In this document: positions 53,521-62,539 of the stretch, in pieces
Position numbering within the stretch: position 1 is the stretch's first letter
How the letters are laid out: each line of letters starts with the position of its first letter
From: an uncultured Desulfobulbus sp.
GTDB taxonomy: Bacteria; Desulfobacterota; Desulfobulbia; Desulfobulbales; Desulfobulbaceae
Assembly (NCBI RefSeq): GCF_963665445.1
Contig: NZ_OY762276.1
Location: 4,830,601-4,894,600, forward strand
Length of the DNA: 64,000 nucleotides
Direction of reading: 5' to 3'
Made by a program: the position numbers and the translations under genes
Notes under the pieces: model-generated
What the model was told of the DNA's origin: nothing
What the model saw: the letters and a program-made list of their open reading frames with translations, nothing else
Database searches by the model: none

Positions 53521-55122
53521 ATGGGCTCGGAACATGAATTTGTAGAAGACGATTTGGAACAAGAGGTGTGTGCCAGTCCCACTCGATCCAGTTGGAATCG
53601 CGAAGCCACTGAAGGCGAAGACGATTGGGCCGTTCGCAACGGGATTGAACGTCGCTCCCCTCTGGACCGCCGTATCGGGGATGATCGCCGAACGACTGAT
53701 CGCCGGGGGTTGGGCAGTAGTATCGATCCGATGAATATCTATCTCCGCGAGATGGGGAACCAGCGCCTGCTCAGTCATGAGGAGGAGATTGAACTGGCCC
53801 GGATGATCGAGGAAGGCGAGACCCGGATTCAGTCGGCGGTCCTTCGCCTGACATTGGGCATCACCGCCCTCAACGACCTGGCCGAGAGTCTGTTGCGCGG
53901 CAACCTGCGGATCAACTCCGTTATCCGCGGTCTCTCCGATAATGATGACAAGGAGTTGAAAGAGGTCCGCGATGCCTTTCTCGACCAGGTGGAAAAGGCC
54001 AACGAGCTCGACGCAAAGCGTCGCGAGCTTTTTCTCCTGCTGAAGAAAAGCGGCGATGACCGTGTCCGCCAGACAGAACTGGTTACCGAGATTCTTGCGG
54101 TGGGCGATGCCATCTCCCGTCTGTTTCTCGACTACCGGATGTGTTCCAAGGGTATTCTTTCCGTGGCCGATGCGGTCAAGGAGTTGGCCCAGAAATTCAA
54201 TAAGGTACGGGTTGTTGCCCGCCAGCAGGCGTTGCTCGATGCGGCCCGCCGCCATCAGCAGAATGGGGCGGAGAGCGAGATCAATCCCGTGGAGATCGAA
54301 CGGAGAGTCACTCTGGAACTAGCTGAAACTATAGGCCTTTCTTGGCCCGCCTTTATTGAGGTCCAGGAGGAGATCGAAATCGGCCGGGAGATGGCCAAGC
54401 AGGCCAAGGAGACCCTGGTCCGCGCCAACCTCCGCCTGGTGATCTCCGTCTCGAAAAAATTCATGAATCGCGGCATGCAGCTCCCCGATCTGATTCAGGA
54501 GGGCAATATCGGCCTGATGAAGGCGGTGGAAAAATACGACTACAAGCGCGGTTACAAGTTTTCCACCTATGCCACCTGGTGGATCCGCCAGGCGGTCACC
54601 CGCGGCATCGCCGACCAGGGGCGGACGATCAGGCTGCCGGTGCATATGATTGAAACCATCAATCGCATGCTCCGTTTTTCAAAAGACTTCCAACGGCTGG
54701 AGAGCCGTGAACCCACCCCGGAAGAGATGGCCAAACAGCTTGGCACCGACGTGGAGAAGGTGCAGGTGGCCTTGAAAACGGCCAAGGATGCGATTTCTCT
54801 GGACGCGCCGGTCAACGATGAAGAGGATACCCTGCTCAGCGATTTTATCGAGGACCATGCCCACCCCGATCCCCAGGATAATTCGATCACCGAGAGCCTC
54901 AAGCGTTGCCTGTGCAAGGTCATGGGCAGTCTGACCCCTCGTGAGGAAAAGGTGCTGCGCATGCGCTACGGGATCGAGATCGGCTGTGATCACACCCTGG
55001 AGGAGGTCGGACAGTGCTTCTCAGTCACCAGGGAGCGCATCCGCCAGATCGAGGCCCAGGCCTTGAAAAAACTGCGTCATCCTGCGCGAAGCCAGGATTT
55101 GCAGAGTTTTATTCAGGACTAG
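53521..55122 (+). CDS. rpoD: Primary sigma factor RpoD (sigma70)
   Basis: This 533-residue primary sigma factor carries region 1.2 ([20 protein letters not shown]), a nonconserved spacer, and region 2 ([20 protein letters not shown], then [20 protein letters not shown]). Region 3 and region 4 ([20 protein letters not shown]) follow. The N-terminal 65 residues are not typical region 1.1 but contain the repeat [20 protein letters not shown]. The ATG follows gaggagggaag. dprA begins within 7 bases of the stop. Confidence 0.95.
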   Translation: MGSEHEFVEDDLEQEVCASPTRSSWNREATEGEDDWAVRNGIERRSPLDRRIGDDRRTTDRRGLGSSIDPMNIYLREMGNQRLLSHEEEIELARMIEEGETRIQSAVLRLTLGITALNDLAESLLRGNLRINSVIRGLSDNDDKELKEVRDAFLDQVEKANELDAKRRELFLLLKKSGDDRVRQTELVTEILAVGDAISRLFLDYRMCSKGILSVADAVKELAQKFNKVRVVARQQALLDAARRHQQNGAESEINPVEIERRVTLELAETIGLSWPAFIEVQEEIEIGREMAKQAKETLVRANLRLVISVSKKFMNRGMQLPDLIQEGNIGLMKAVEKYDYKRGYKFSTYATWWIRQAVTRGIADQGRTIRLPVHMIETINRMLRFSKDFQRLESREPTPEEMAKQLGTDVEKVQVALKTAKDAISLDAPVNDEEDTLLSDFIEDHAHPDPQDNSITESLKRCLCKVMGSLTPREEKVLRMRYGIEIGCDHTLEEVGQCFSVTRERIRQIEAQALKKLRHPARSQDLQSFIQD

Positions 55123-55128
55123 GGCGCC

Positions 55129-56253
55129 TTGCCGGTTCATCCGGAAGCGGTTCACTGGCTCGCCCTTTCTCTGCTGCCCGGACTCGGCTCCACCCTTGTG
55201 CACCGGTTGGTCGAGCACTGCGGCAGTGCTTCGCTGGTGGCGCGGCGGCAGTGGGGCACTTTACCACTGCCTGCCGGTATCGGCCCCAGGCTGCAGGCGC
55301 TCCTGGTCGATCCAAACCAGCTCAGGGATGCGTACCATCGGGCGGATGAGGCGTTGCGGCGGCTCCAGCATGCCGGCTGTACTCTGCTCTGTCCGGAGAG
55401 CCCGGAGTTTCCTTCCAGCCTGCGCACCATTCCCGATCCTCCTGCGGTCCTCTATTGCCGGGGCGATCTTTCCCTGCTTTCCTCTGCGGCTGTTGCCCTG
55501 ATCGGCTCGCGGGCGGCCACCGAGTACGGCCGCCGAATCGCCTTTCGTTTCGCCGGCGAATTGGCGCGTGAGTCGCTGGTGGTGATTTCCGGCGCTGCCT
55601 ACGGCATTGATGCCGCAGCCCATCGCGGGGCCCTGGACGCGGGCGGGAAGACGATCGCCGTGCTCGGTTGCGGCCTTGATGTGGCCTATCCCAAACCCCA
55701 TGCCCCGCTGTTGGCAGAGATCGGCGAAAAGGGGCTGCTCCTCTCTGAATACCCCCTGGGCACCAAGCCCGATGCCTATCGATTTCCTGCGCGAAATCGT
55801 CTTATCAGCGGTATGGCCAGGGGCATCGTCGTGGTCGAGGCCACGGAAAAATCAGGTTCGCTGATCACCGCGGCTCTGGCCCTGGATCAGGGGCGTGAGG
55901 TCATGGCCGTGCCTGGTCGTGTCGATTCCCTCAAAAGTGGAGGCAGCCATTGGTTGATTCGCCAGGGCGCCCACCTGGTGCGACAGGTGGACGACATCCT
56001 CGAAGCCCTGTGCTGGAGCCGCCAAGAGCTCCCCGCCACCGATTCATCTCCACAGAGGGGCGGCAAGGTCTTGAGCGCGGCAGAAGGCCAGCTCTTGCAG
56101 GCCCTGGATGTTTATCCCCTGGATATCGACTCGTTGGCGCGGAAGACCGGCTTGTCGATTGTCGAACTGCATGGTCTGCTGTTGCAGCTTGAACTGCAGG
56201 GGGTGGTGCGTCAACTGCCGGGACAGATGTACGAACGGGTGGAGCAAAGCTGA
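55129..56253 (+). CDS. dprA: DNA-processing protein DprA/Smf
   Basis: This 374-residue DprA has an N-terminal HhH/SAM-like region (ALSLLPGLGSTLVHRLVEH), a Rossmann-like core with VALIGSRAATEYGRR, SGAAYGIDAAAHRGAL, GCGLDVAYP, FPARNRLISGMARGIVVVEA and SGSLITAALALDQGREVMAV. The C-terminal winged-helix region is DML1-like. It loads RecA on incoming single-stranded DNA during transformation or guards DNA. TTG at 55129 follows agggcgcc. It may be co-transcribed with rpoD. Confidence 0.95.
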   Translation: MPVHPEAVHWLALSLLPGLGSTLVHRLVEHCGSASLVARRQWGTLPLPAGIGPRLQALLVDPNQLRDAYHRADEALRRLQHAGCTLLCPESPEFPSSLRTIPDPPAVLYCRGDLSLLSSAAVALIGSRAATEYGRRIAFRFAGELARESLVVISGAAYGIDAAAHRGALDAGGKTIAVLGCGLDVAYPKPHAPLLAEIGEKGLLLSEYPLGTKPDAYRFPARNRLISGMARGIVVVEATEKSGSLITAALALDQGREVMAVPGRVDSLKSGGSHWLIRQGAHLVRQVDDILEALCWSRQELPATDSSPQRGGKVLSAAEGQLLQALDVYPLDIDSLARKTGLSIVELHGLLLQLELQGVVRQLPGQMYERVEQS

Positions 56254-56291
56254 GGGGGCTCTCCCGCAACGCGCTTTTGCACACAGGCGTT

Positions 56292-56320
56292 TTGCGTGTT
56301 GTCGCGTTTTTTGCTATGAT
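56292..56320 (+). promoter_or_regulatory. Putative promoter of rpe-pgi
   Basis: TTGCGT (56292-56297), a 17-base spacer and TATGAT (56315-56320) stand 52 bases before the rpe ATG. Confidence 0.65.
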
Positions 56321-56372
56321 GGGCTCTCTAATGCACCTCCGGTCGGGAGGGCTGTTTTAAAGGAGAATACCT

Positions 56373-57035
56373 ATGAAGTCTGTCATGATTGCCCCCTCGA
56401 TCCTCTCCGCCGATTTTTCCCGGTTGGGCGAGGAGATTAAAGCCGTCGAAGCCGCCGGTGCCGACGTGATCCATATCGATGTCATGGACGGCCATTTCGT
56501 CCCCAACATCACCATTGGCCCATTGGTCGTCAAGGCGGCCCGCCAGGTGACCGATCTGCCCCTGGATGTCCATCTGATGATCACCCAGCCCGATCGCTAT
56601 CTGCAGGATTTCATCGATGCCGGCGCCGATTGGGTCACGGTGCATGTCGAGGCCTGCACCCATCTGCACCGCACCCTTGGCTACATCCGCAGCCAGGGGA
56701 AGAAGGCGGGTGCCGTGCTTAATCCAGCCACCTCGCTTTCCACCCTGGAGTATGTCCTGGCCGAGCTCGATCTGGTAATGTTGATGAGCGTGAATCCTGG
56801 ATTCGGTGGACAGTCCTTTATCGAATCCTCACTGGAAAAAATCAGTAGACTGCGCGCAATGCTCGATCAGGTCAATCCCGAGTCCGGCATCGAGGTCGAC
56901 GGCGGTATCAGCCCTGCAACTATTGCCCGGGTCGCCAAGGCCGGTGCCAATATCTTCGTGGCCGGATCGGCGGTCTACGGGGCCGCGGATTATCGGGCCG
57001 TCATCGCTGAAATGAAACAGCTGGCCACCCCCTAA
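56373..57035 (+). CDS. rpe: Ribulose-phosphate 3-epimerase
   Basis: This 220-residue TIM-barrel epimerase interconverts ribulose-5-P and xylulose-5-[60 protein letters not shown] and [13 protein letters not shown] hold the metal and catalytic aspartates and histidines. ATG follows aaaggagaa. It begins a pair with pgi 23 bases later, linking pentose phosphate and hexose phosphate metabolism. Confidence 0.97.
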   Translation: MKSVMIAPSILSADFSRLGEEIKAVEAAGADVIHIDVMDGHFVPNITIGPLVVKAARQVTDLPLDVHLMITQPDRYLQDFIDAGADWVTVHVEACTHLHRTLGYIRSQGKKAGAVLNPATSLSTLEYVLAELDLVMLMSVNPGFGGQSFIESSLEKISRLRAMLDQVNPESGIEVDGGISPATIARVAKAGANIFVAGSAVYGAADYRAVIAEMKQLATP

Positions 57036-57058
57036 CGTCTTTGTCAACGGAGGGTTGT

Positions 57059-58669
57059 ATGCATCTCAGGGATTTTTCCACCTATAAGGCCGTTGCAAAA
57101 CTCGCCTCCCTTGCGAGGCAGCCGCACGATCTCACCGGCTCTCAGGGGCTGACGGTGGAGCGCATCAAGAGCTCTATCTGCTCCAATTGCGGATTTGATC
57201 TCCTCTATGCCACCCAGCGGGTGAGCGACGAGGTGCTCGATGGGCTGCAGGAACTGGCCGACGAGGCGGGCCTGGTCGATGCCCTGATGGCGATGAAAAA
57301 GGGCGAGGTGCTGAACCGGATCGAAGGCTATGCAAGCGAAAACCGGCAGGTGCTGCATACCTCCTGTCGAGATGTCTTTGCAGATCCACCCCTTGCCGAG
57401 GAGGCCTCAGCTCAAGCCAAGGCACAGTTGAAGAGGTTGCGGACTTTCCTGGAAGACCTGGACAAGGGCTCCATTGCCAACGCCCAGGGGGAGCCCTTTA
57501 CCACCATGGTGCAGGTGGGGATAGGCGGATCCGATCTCGGGCCGCGTGCCCTTTCCCTAGCCCTGCAGCCCTTTTGCCGTGAAGGGCGGAGCGCCCGCTT
57601 CATTGCCAACGTCGATCCGGACGATGCAGCCGAGGTGCTGCAATCGCTTGATCTTTCCTGTACCCTGTTCAACATCGTCTCCAAGAGCGGGGCCACCCTG
57701 GAAACCCTGACCAACGAGCAGTTGGTCAAGCAGGCACTGGTCCGCGCCGGGCTGAATCCTGCCCGTCACATGATTGCGGTCACCGGTGAGGGCAGTCCCA
57801 TGGACGATGCCAGCCAATACCTGGCCTCCTTTTATATGTTTGACTATATTGGCGGGCGCTATTCGGCCACTTCCATGGTCGGTCTGGTCACCCTGGGCTT
57901 TGTCCTCGGCTATGAGGCGGTTCTGGAGATCCTTGCCGGTGCCCACGAGGTGGATCGGGCGGCCGAGGAGCGCAATATCCGCAACAATATCCCCCTGCTG
58001 TTGGCACTGTTGGGTGTTTGGAATCGTAACTTTCTGGGCCATGGTACGGTTGCGGTGCTCCCCTATAGCCAGGCCTTGTCGCGCTTTCCGGCCCATCTGC
58101 AGCAGTGCGACATGGAAAGCAACGGCAAATCCGTCACCCGCAGCGGCGACCCGGTCCAATGGCAGACCGGCCCCATTGTCTGGGGAGAACCCGGAACCAA
58201 CGGGCAGCACGCCTTTTATCAGCTTATTCATCAGGGAACGGAAATCGTTCCCGTGGAGTTCATCGGCTTCCGCCGCTCCCAGTATCAGGTCGATCTTGTG
58301 GTTGCCGGGACCAGTTCTCAACAAAAACTGCTGGCCAATATGCTGGCCCAGTCCATCGCTTTGGCAGTGGGGCAGGATAATGCCAACCCGGCCCAGCGTT
58401 TTCCAGGAAACCGGCCGAACTCAGTTCTGCTGGCCGACCAGCTCACCCCACGAAGCATGGGAGCGCTGCTGGCCATCTACGAACATAAGATTGCCTTCCA
58501 GGGATTTTGTTGGAATATCAATTCGTTTGATCAGGAAGGGGTTCAGTTGGGCAAGGTCCTGGCAACCAAGCTGTTGACGTTGATGCAGCAGCCGGCAGCA
58601 GAGGGGTCGCCGGGCGCACGGGCATCAACGGTGGAGGCAGCCTTGTTGAAGGGGGCGAAAATAGGCTGA
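57059..58669 (+). CDS. pgi: Glucose-6-phosphate isomerase
   Basis: This 536-residue sugar-isomerase-fold enzyme converts glucose-6-P and fructose-6-P. The SIS motifs VGIGGSDLGPRALSLAL, FNIVSKSGATLETLTNEQL, GGRYSATSMVGL, QCDMESNGKSVTR and GEPGTNGQHAFYQLIHQG are typical Pgi signatures. The frame is intact to the stop at 58669. ATG at 57059 follows acggagggttgt; an earlier ATG 18 bases upstream is less likely. The dsr promoter lies 57 bases after the stop. Confidence 0.96.
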   Translation: MHLRDFSTYKAVAKLASLARQPHDLTGSQGLTVERIKSSICSNCGFDLLYATQRVSDEVLDGLQELADEAGLVDALMAMKKGEVLNRIEGYASENRQVLHTSCRDVFADPPLAEEASAQAKAQLKRLRTFLEDLDKGSIANAQGEPFTTMVQVGIGGSDLGPRALSLALQPFCREGRSARFIANVDPDDAAEVLQSLDLSCTLFNIVSKSGATLETLTNEQLVKQALVRAGLNPARHMIAVTGEGSPMDDASQYLASFYMFDYIGGRYSATSMVGLVTLGFVLGYEAVLEILAGAHEVDRAAEERNIRNNIPLLLALLGVWNRNFLGHGTVAVLPYSQALSRFPAHLQQCDMESNGKSVTRSGDPVQWQTGPIVWGEPGTNGQHAFYQLIHQGTEIVPVEFIGFRRSQYQVDLVVAGTSSQQKLLANMLAQSIALAVGQDNANPAQRFPGNRPNSVLLADQLTPRSMGALLAIYEHKIAFQGFCWNINSFDQEGVQLGKVLATKLLTLMQQPAAEGSPGARASTVEAALLKGAKIG

Positions 58670-58725
58670 GCTAAAGTACTTTGCGGGGCCATTTCCTTGG
58701 TGCAACAATGGCTTATGGTTTTTTG

Positions 58726-58754
58726 TTGACAAAGACTTTCCGGACGTTTATGCT
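58726..58754 (+). promoter_or_regulatory. Strong sigma70 promoter of the dsr operon
   Basis: TTGACA (58726-58731), exactly 17 bases, then TATGCT (58749-58754). The expected start is near 58761, giving a leader of about 118 bases before dsrA. Confidence 0.85.
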
Positions 58755-58761
58755 CGCTTTC

Positions 58762-58775
58762 TGAATGAGCATTCA
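58762..58775. promoter_or_regulatory. Palindrome at the dsr transcription start
   Basis: TGAATG-AG-CATTCA is a perfect 6-2-6 palindrome immediately downstream of the -10 box. Its position fits a repressor operator. It could also be a short 5' hairpin. The binding protein is unknown. Confidence 0.5.
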
Positions 58776-58879
58776 ATTAAGTATTGTGCGTTCTTGCCTG
58801 TATTAACGTGCAATTCTCGTTCGGGCAACCCAAAATGACAGGTAATTTTTCAACCACATAATCTCTAGGAGGAACACTG

Positions 58880-60166
58880 ATGGCAAAGCATGAAACGCCT
58901 CTATTGGACGAATTAGAAAAAGGTCCATGGCCGAGTTTCGTCACCGACCTCAAGCAGCAGGCAGAGACCAAGCCTGAGTGCTGGGACATCCTTGGCCAGC
59001 TTGAGCTTTCATACAAAGATCGGATTACCCACTGGAAACACGGCGGTATCGTCGGTGTTTTCGGTTATGGCGGTGGTATTGTTGGTCGGTACTCCGACGT
59101 GCCTGCACAGTTCCCCGGCGTTGAGCACTTCCACACCGTACGTATTGCCCAGCCCTCCGGTCTCTACTACTCCACCGAGAACCTTCGCGCTCTCATGGAT
59201 CTGTGGGAGAAATACGGTTCAGGTGTAACCAACATGCACGGTTCCACCGGTGACATGATCTTCCTCGGTACCCGTACCGAGAACCTGGAGCCCCTGTTCT
59301 GGGATCTGACCCATGACCTGAATCAGGATCTTGGTGGTTCCGGCTCCAACCTGCGTACCCCGGCCTGCTGTCTGGGCGAGTCCCGCTGCGAGTGGGCCTG
59401 CTACGACGCACAGGAAGCATGCAACAGCCTGACCCAGCGTTATCAGGACGAGATCCATCGTCCGGCCTTCCCCTACAAGTTTAAATTCAAATTCTCCGCC
59501 TGTCCCAACGACTGCGTTGCCGCCATCGCCCGTTCCGACTTTGCTGTTATCGGTACCTGGAAAGATGACATCCGCATCGATCAGGCCGCTGTTCAGCAGT
59601 ACATCGCCGGTGCCGAAGGCTACCCGTCCAACGGTGGCGCCCACAAGGGGGGCAACTGGGGTGCATTCGACATCCAGAAAGAGGTTATCGACCTCTGCCC
59701 GACCCAGTGTATGTGGATGGAAGGCGGTGAGCTGAAGATCGACAACTCCGAGTGTACCCGTTGTATGCACTGCATCAACGTTATGCCCCGCGCCCTGCGT
59801 CCCGGCGTAGAGAAAGGTGCTTCCATCTGCATCGGCGCCAAAGCCCCGATCCTGGATGGTGCCCAGTTCGCGACCTTGGTCATTCCGTTTATCGAAGTCA
59901 GCGCAGAGGACGATTTCGAGTCCCTGGTTGATGTGATCGAGAAAGTTTGGGATTGGTGGATGGAAGTTGGTAAGAACCGCGAGCGCGTGGGTGAGACCAT
60001 GCAGCGTATCGGCCTGCCGACCTTCCTCAGCGTTATGGAAGTTGAGCCCATTCCGCAGCACGTTAAAGAGCCGCGTTCCAACCCCTATGTATTCTGGAAG
60101 GAAGAGGAAGTACCCGGTGGCTGGGAGCGTGACGTTGTTGAGTTCAGGAAGAAACACGCAGCCTGA
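58880..60166 (+). CDS. dsrA: Dissimilatory sulfite reductase alpha subunit
   Basis: This 428-residue catalytic subunit reduces sulfite toward sulfide in the cytoplasm (alpha2beta2, with DsrC as partner). The siroheme/4Fe-4S binding cysteines lie in CCLGESRCEWACYD and FSACPNDCVAAI. A ferredoxin domain carries CPTQCMWMEGG and SECTRCMHCINVMP. Length is near the usual 430-440. Codons favour CGT, GGT, ATC and AAC strongly, unlike neighbours, as expected for a very highly expressed gene. ATG follows ctaggaggaacactg. dsrB follows after 52 bases. Confidence 0.98.
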   Translation: MAKHETPLLDELEKGPWPSFVTDLKQQAETKPECWDILGQLELSYKDRITHWKHGGIVGVFGYGGGIVGRYSDVPAQFPGVEHFHTVRIAQPSGLYYSTENLRALMDLWEKYGSGVTNMHGSTGDMIFLGTRTENLEPLFWDLTHDLNQDLGGSGSNLRTPACCLGESRCEWACYDAQEACNSLTQRYQDEIHRPAFPYKFKFKFSACPNDCVAAIARSDFAVIGTWKDDIRIDQAAVQQYIAGAEGYPSNGGAHKGGNWGAFDIQKEVIDLCPTQCMWMEGGELKIDNSECTRCMHCINVMPRALRPGVEKGASICIGAKAPILDGAQFATLVIPFIEVSAEDDFESLVDVIEKVWDWWMEVGKNRERVGETMQRIGLPTFLSVMEVEPIPQHVKEPRSNPYVFWKEEEVPGGWERDVVEFRKKHAA

Positions 60167-60218
60167 TAGCCATCTTCGAATTTACTTTAACGGAATCACT
60201 ATATAAGGAGATTTTACA

Positions 60219-61361
60219 ATGGGTTACGATCCGAAAAATCCTATGGAAGGTCGGATTACCGACTTGGGACCGCGCTACTACGGCGACTTCCTGCCGCCCG
60301 TCATCAAAGAGAACAAGGGAACCTGGCTCTATCATGAGATCCTCGAGCCCGGTGTCCTGGTGCACGTGGCTGAGAGTGGGGCAAAGGTTTTCACCGTTCG
60401 TTGCGGTTCCGCCCGTCTGATCACCGTCAATCGTGTACGTATGTACTGCGATATCGCTGACAAGTGCTGTGACGGTTACCTCCGTTTCACCACCCGTAAC
60501 AACGTCGAGTTCATGGTGGACAGCGAGGAGAAACTGGCTGCGCTGAAAGCTGAGCTCGCCATTCACAAGGCCGAACTGCCCATCGGCGGTACCGGTGCCT
60601 GTGTAACCAACATCGTTCACACCCAGGGTTGGGTACACTGCCATACTCCGGCCACCGATGCTTCCGGTCCGGTTAAGGCCGTTATGGATGACCTGTTCGA
60701 GTACTTCGGCTCCATGACCCTGCCCGCCCAGGTTCGTATCGCTCTGGCCTGCTGTCTGAACATGTGCGGTGCTGTTCATGCTTCCGACATCGCCATCCTC
60801 GGTATCCATCGTAAACCGCCGATGATCGATAACGATCGTATCAGTGGCGTCTGCGAGATCCCGCTGGCTATCTCCGCCTGTCCGTTGGGCGCTGTTAAGC
60901 CGACCAAAGCCACCAACTCTGCTGGTGAAGAGGTCAAGTCCGTCAAGGTACAGGCCGAACGTTGTATGTTCTGTGGTAACTGCTACACCATGTGCCCGGC
61001 CATGCCGCTGGCTGACCCGGAAGGTGACGGTATTGCCATCCTGGTTGGTGGTAAGGTTTCCAACCGGAAGTCTGCACCGAAATTCTCCAAGCTGATCGTT
61101 CCCTTCCTGCCGAACACCACCCCGCGCTGGCCTGAGACCGTCGCCTGTGTTCGTCAGATCCTCGAGGCCTATGCCAAGGATGCCAAGAAATACGAGCGTC
61201 TTGGCGAGTGGGCCGAGCGTATCGGTTGGGAGAAATTCTTCGAGAAAACCGGAATCCCCTTCACCGAGAAATCCATCGACGACTATCGTCTGGCGTACGA
61301 TACCTGGAGGACCACCACCCAGTTCAAATACACCAGTCATACTGCCGCCTACACCAAGTAA
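60219..61361 (+). CDS. dsrB: Dissimilatory sulfite reductase beta subunit
   Basis: This 380-residue partner of DsrA has [20 protein letters not shown], the cluster-binding [17 protein letters not shown], and a ferredoxin domain ([12 protein letters not shown] then [19 protein letters not shown]). Its length fits family DsrB (about 381). The ATG follows taaggagatttt and codon use is biased like dsrA. A hairpin separates it from dsrD. The cell would also need dsrC, dsrMKJOP and ATP sulfurylase/APS reductase, none of which are in the window. Confidence 0.98.
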   Translation: MGYDPKNPMEGRITDLGPRYYGDFLPPVIKENKGTWLYHEILEPGVLVHVAESGAKVFTVRCGSARLITVNRVRMYCDIADKCCDGYLRFTTRNNVEFMVDSEEKLAALKAELAIHKAELPIGGTGACVTNIVHTQGWVHCHTPATDASGPVKAVMDDLFEYFGSMTLPAQVRIALACCLNMCGAVHASDIAILGIHRKPPMIDNDRISGVCEIPLAISACPLGAVKPTKATNSAGEEVKSVKVQAERCMFCGNCYTMCPAMPLADPEGDGIAILVGGKVSNRKSAPKFSKLIVPFLPNTTPRWPETVACVRQILEAYAKDAKKYERLGEWAERIGWEKFFEKTGIPFTEKSIDDYRLAYDTWRTTTQFKYTSHTAAYTK

Positions 61362-61380
61362 TTTTTGCCAATCATTGACC

Positions 61381-61401
61381 GGCCCTGATACTTTCAGGGC
61401 C
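61381..61401 (+). promoter_or_regulatory. Hairpin between dsrB and dsrD
   Basis: GGCCCTGA (61381-61388) pairs perfectly with TCAGGGCC (61394-61401) around TACTT. There is no U-run after it, so it is more likely an mRNA-stability or partial-attenuation structure than a terminator. Confidence 0.65.
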
Positions 61402-61436
61402 GATCATTTATGTGTTTGAAACACAAGGAGCGCATT

Positions 61437-61667
61437 ATGGCACTGAGCGTAGAAGAATTGAAAGCAGCCATCATCGAAAAGGCTAAAAAGGCACCTAAGC
61501 CACAGTTGTACATCAAAGATTTTTATGCGTGCGATCCGGATACAAAGCCGCGTGAAATCAAGAAAGTTGCCAATGCATTGGTCACCGAGGGCGAGCTTAT
61601 GTTCTGGTCTTCCGGTTCTACCACCATGTATGCACGTCCTGATCGCATTCAGAACGAGGAAAAATAA
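61437..61667 (+). CDS. dsrD: DsrD, sulfite-reduction-associated winged-helix protein
   Basis: This 76-residue DsrD has KAAIIEKAKKAPKPQLYIKD then FYACDPDTKPREIKKVANAL and LMFWSSGSTTMYARPDR, matching the small winged-helix DsrD of sulfate reducers. It stimulates DsrAB activity in reported work and is a marker for reductive, not oxidative, sulfur metabolism. The ATG follows aaggagcgcatt. It is followed by a terminator that ends the operon. Confidence 0.97.
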   Translation: MALSVEELKAAIIEKAKKAPKPQLYIKDFYACDPDTKPREIKKVANALVTEGELMFWSSGSTTMYARPDRIQNEEK

Positions 61668-61698
61668 TCTCGATTTTTTTCCCTTAACTGTGCGGTAC

Positions 61699-61736
61699 AA
61701 GCAGAGGTTCCAATTGGGCCTCTGCTTTTTTTTTTT
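61699..61736 (+). terminator. Terminator of the dsr operon
   Basis: AAGCAGAGG (61699-61707) pairs with CCTCTGCTT (61719-61727), with T continuing to 61736. Confidence 0.93.
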
Positions 61737-61747
61737 GCGGGGAGCCT

Positions 61748-62482
61748 ATGAAGATCTTTGTCGAGCAGACCGAATCAACCAATCTGATTGCCAGGGAAAA
61801 AGGGCAAGCGGGCGCGCCGGATGGCACGGTCGTCTGGACGGAGAGCCAGCATTCGGGACGGGGACAGTATGGCCGAGTCTTTGCCTCACCCAAGGGCGGC
61901 CTCTATTTCAGCCTGATTCTTCGGCCCCAGTTCGATGCACAGCATGTCCCCCTGATCACCCTGGTCACCGGACTTGCCTGCAGGGATGTCCTCCATGCAA
62001 CCTACACGGTCGATCTCAAGATTAAATGGCCCAATGATCTCTATCTCAACGGGAAAAAGGTGGGCGGCATTCTCTGCGAGAACTCCTTTGATACGGGCAG
62101 CCAACCGCCATGGCCGATGGTGATCGTCGGGGTGGGCATCAATGTCAACAGCCGGCTTGCCGACTTTCCAGCCGAACTGCATCCCATCCTTACCACCCTC
62201 CAGGAAGAAACCGGTCAAAGCGTCGAGCTTGAATCCCTGCTCGACCGTTTACGGATAAAAATTTGTGCGTTGGTCGACACCTTGCCGGACAATCGGGAAT
62301 CTCTTCTCGACCGTTGGCAAAACTATGATTACCTATTGCACAGGCCGGTCAAATACCTCAACGGAGAGCAGGTAATCCTGGGCACAGGCTGTGGTATTGC
62401 CGCCGATGGCCGCTATACCCTTCGTGATGCGAGCGGCCTGACACATACCATTATCGGCGGCCAACTGCGTCCGGCAGAGTGA
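61748..62482 (+). CDS. birA: Biotin--[acetyl-CoA-carboxylase] ligase
   Basis: This 244-residue enzyme activates biotin as biotinyl-AMP and attaches it to carboxylase subunits. ESTNLIAREKGQAG, SGRGQYGRVFASPKGGLYFS, KIKWPNDLYLNGKKVGGIL and VGVGINVNS are the conserved segments. It lacks the N-terminal DNA-binding domain of E. coli BirA, so it is catalytic only. It has a small C-terminal SH3-like domain. ATG comes 12 bases after the dsr terminator, with no clear promoter in between, so it may be read from dsr readthrough. Confidence 0.92.
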   Translation: MKIFVEQTESTNLIAREKGQAGAPDGTVVWTESQHSGRGQYGRVFASPKGGLYFSLILRPQFDAQHVPLITLVTGLACRDVLHATYTVDLKIKWPNDLYLNGKKVGGILCENSFDTGSQPPWPMVIVGVGINVNSRLADFPAELHPILTTLQEETGQSVELESLLDRLRIKICALVDTLPDNRESLLDRWQNYDYLLHRPVKYLNGEQVILGTGCGIAADGRYTLRDASGLTHTIIGGQLRPAE

Positions 62483-62539
62483 GGTGATCCTTCCGGGTGA
62501 ACCGCAGCCTGTTCGCCTTGCAAAGAACAAGGAGGAGTC

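Noticed and set aside
53316..53537. 73-codon ORF before rpoD
   Set aside because: It has only a TTG start with no ribosome site and runs into the rpoD start region. No domain is visible.
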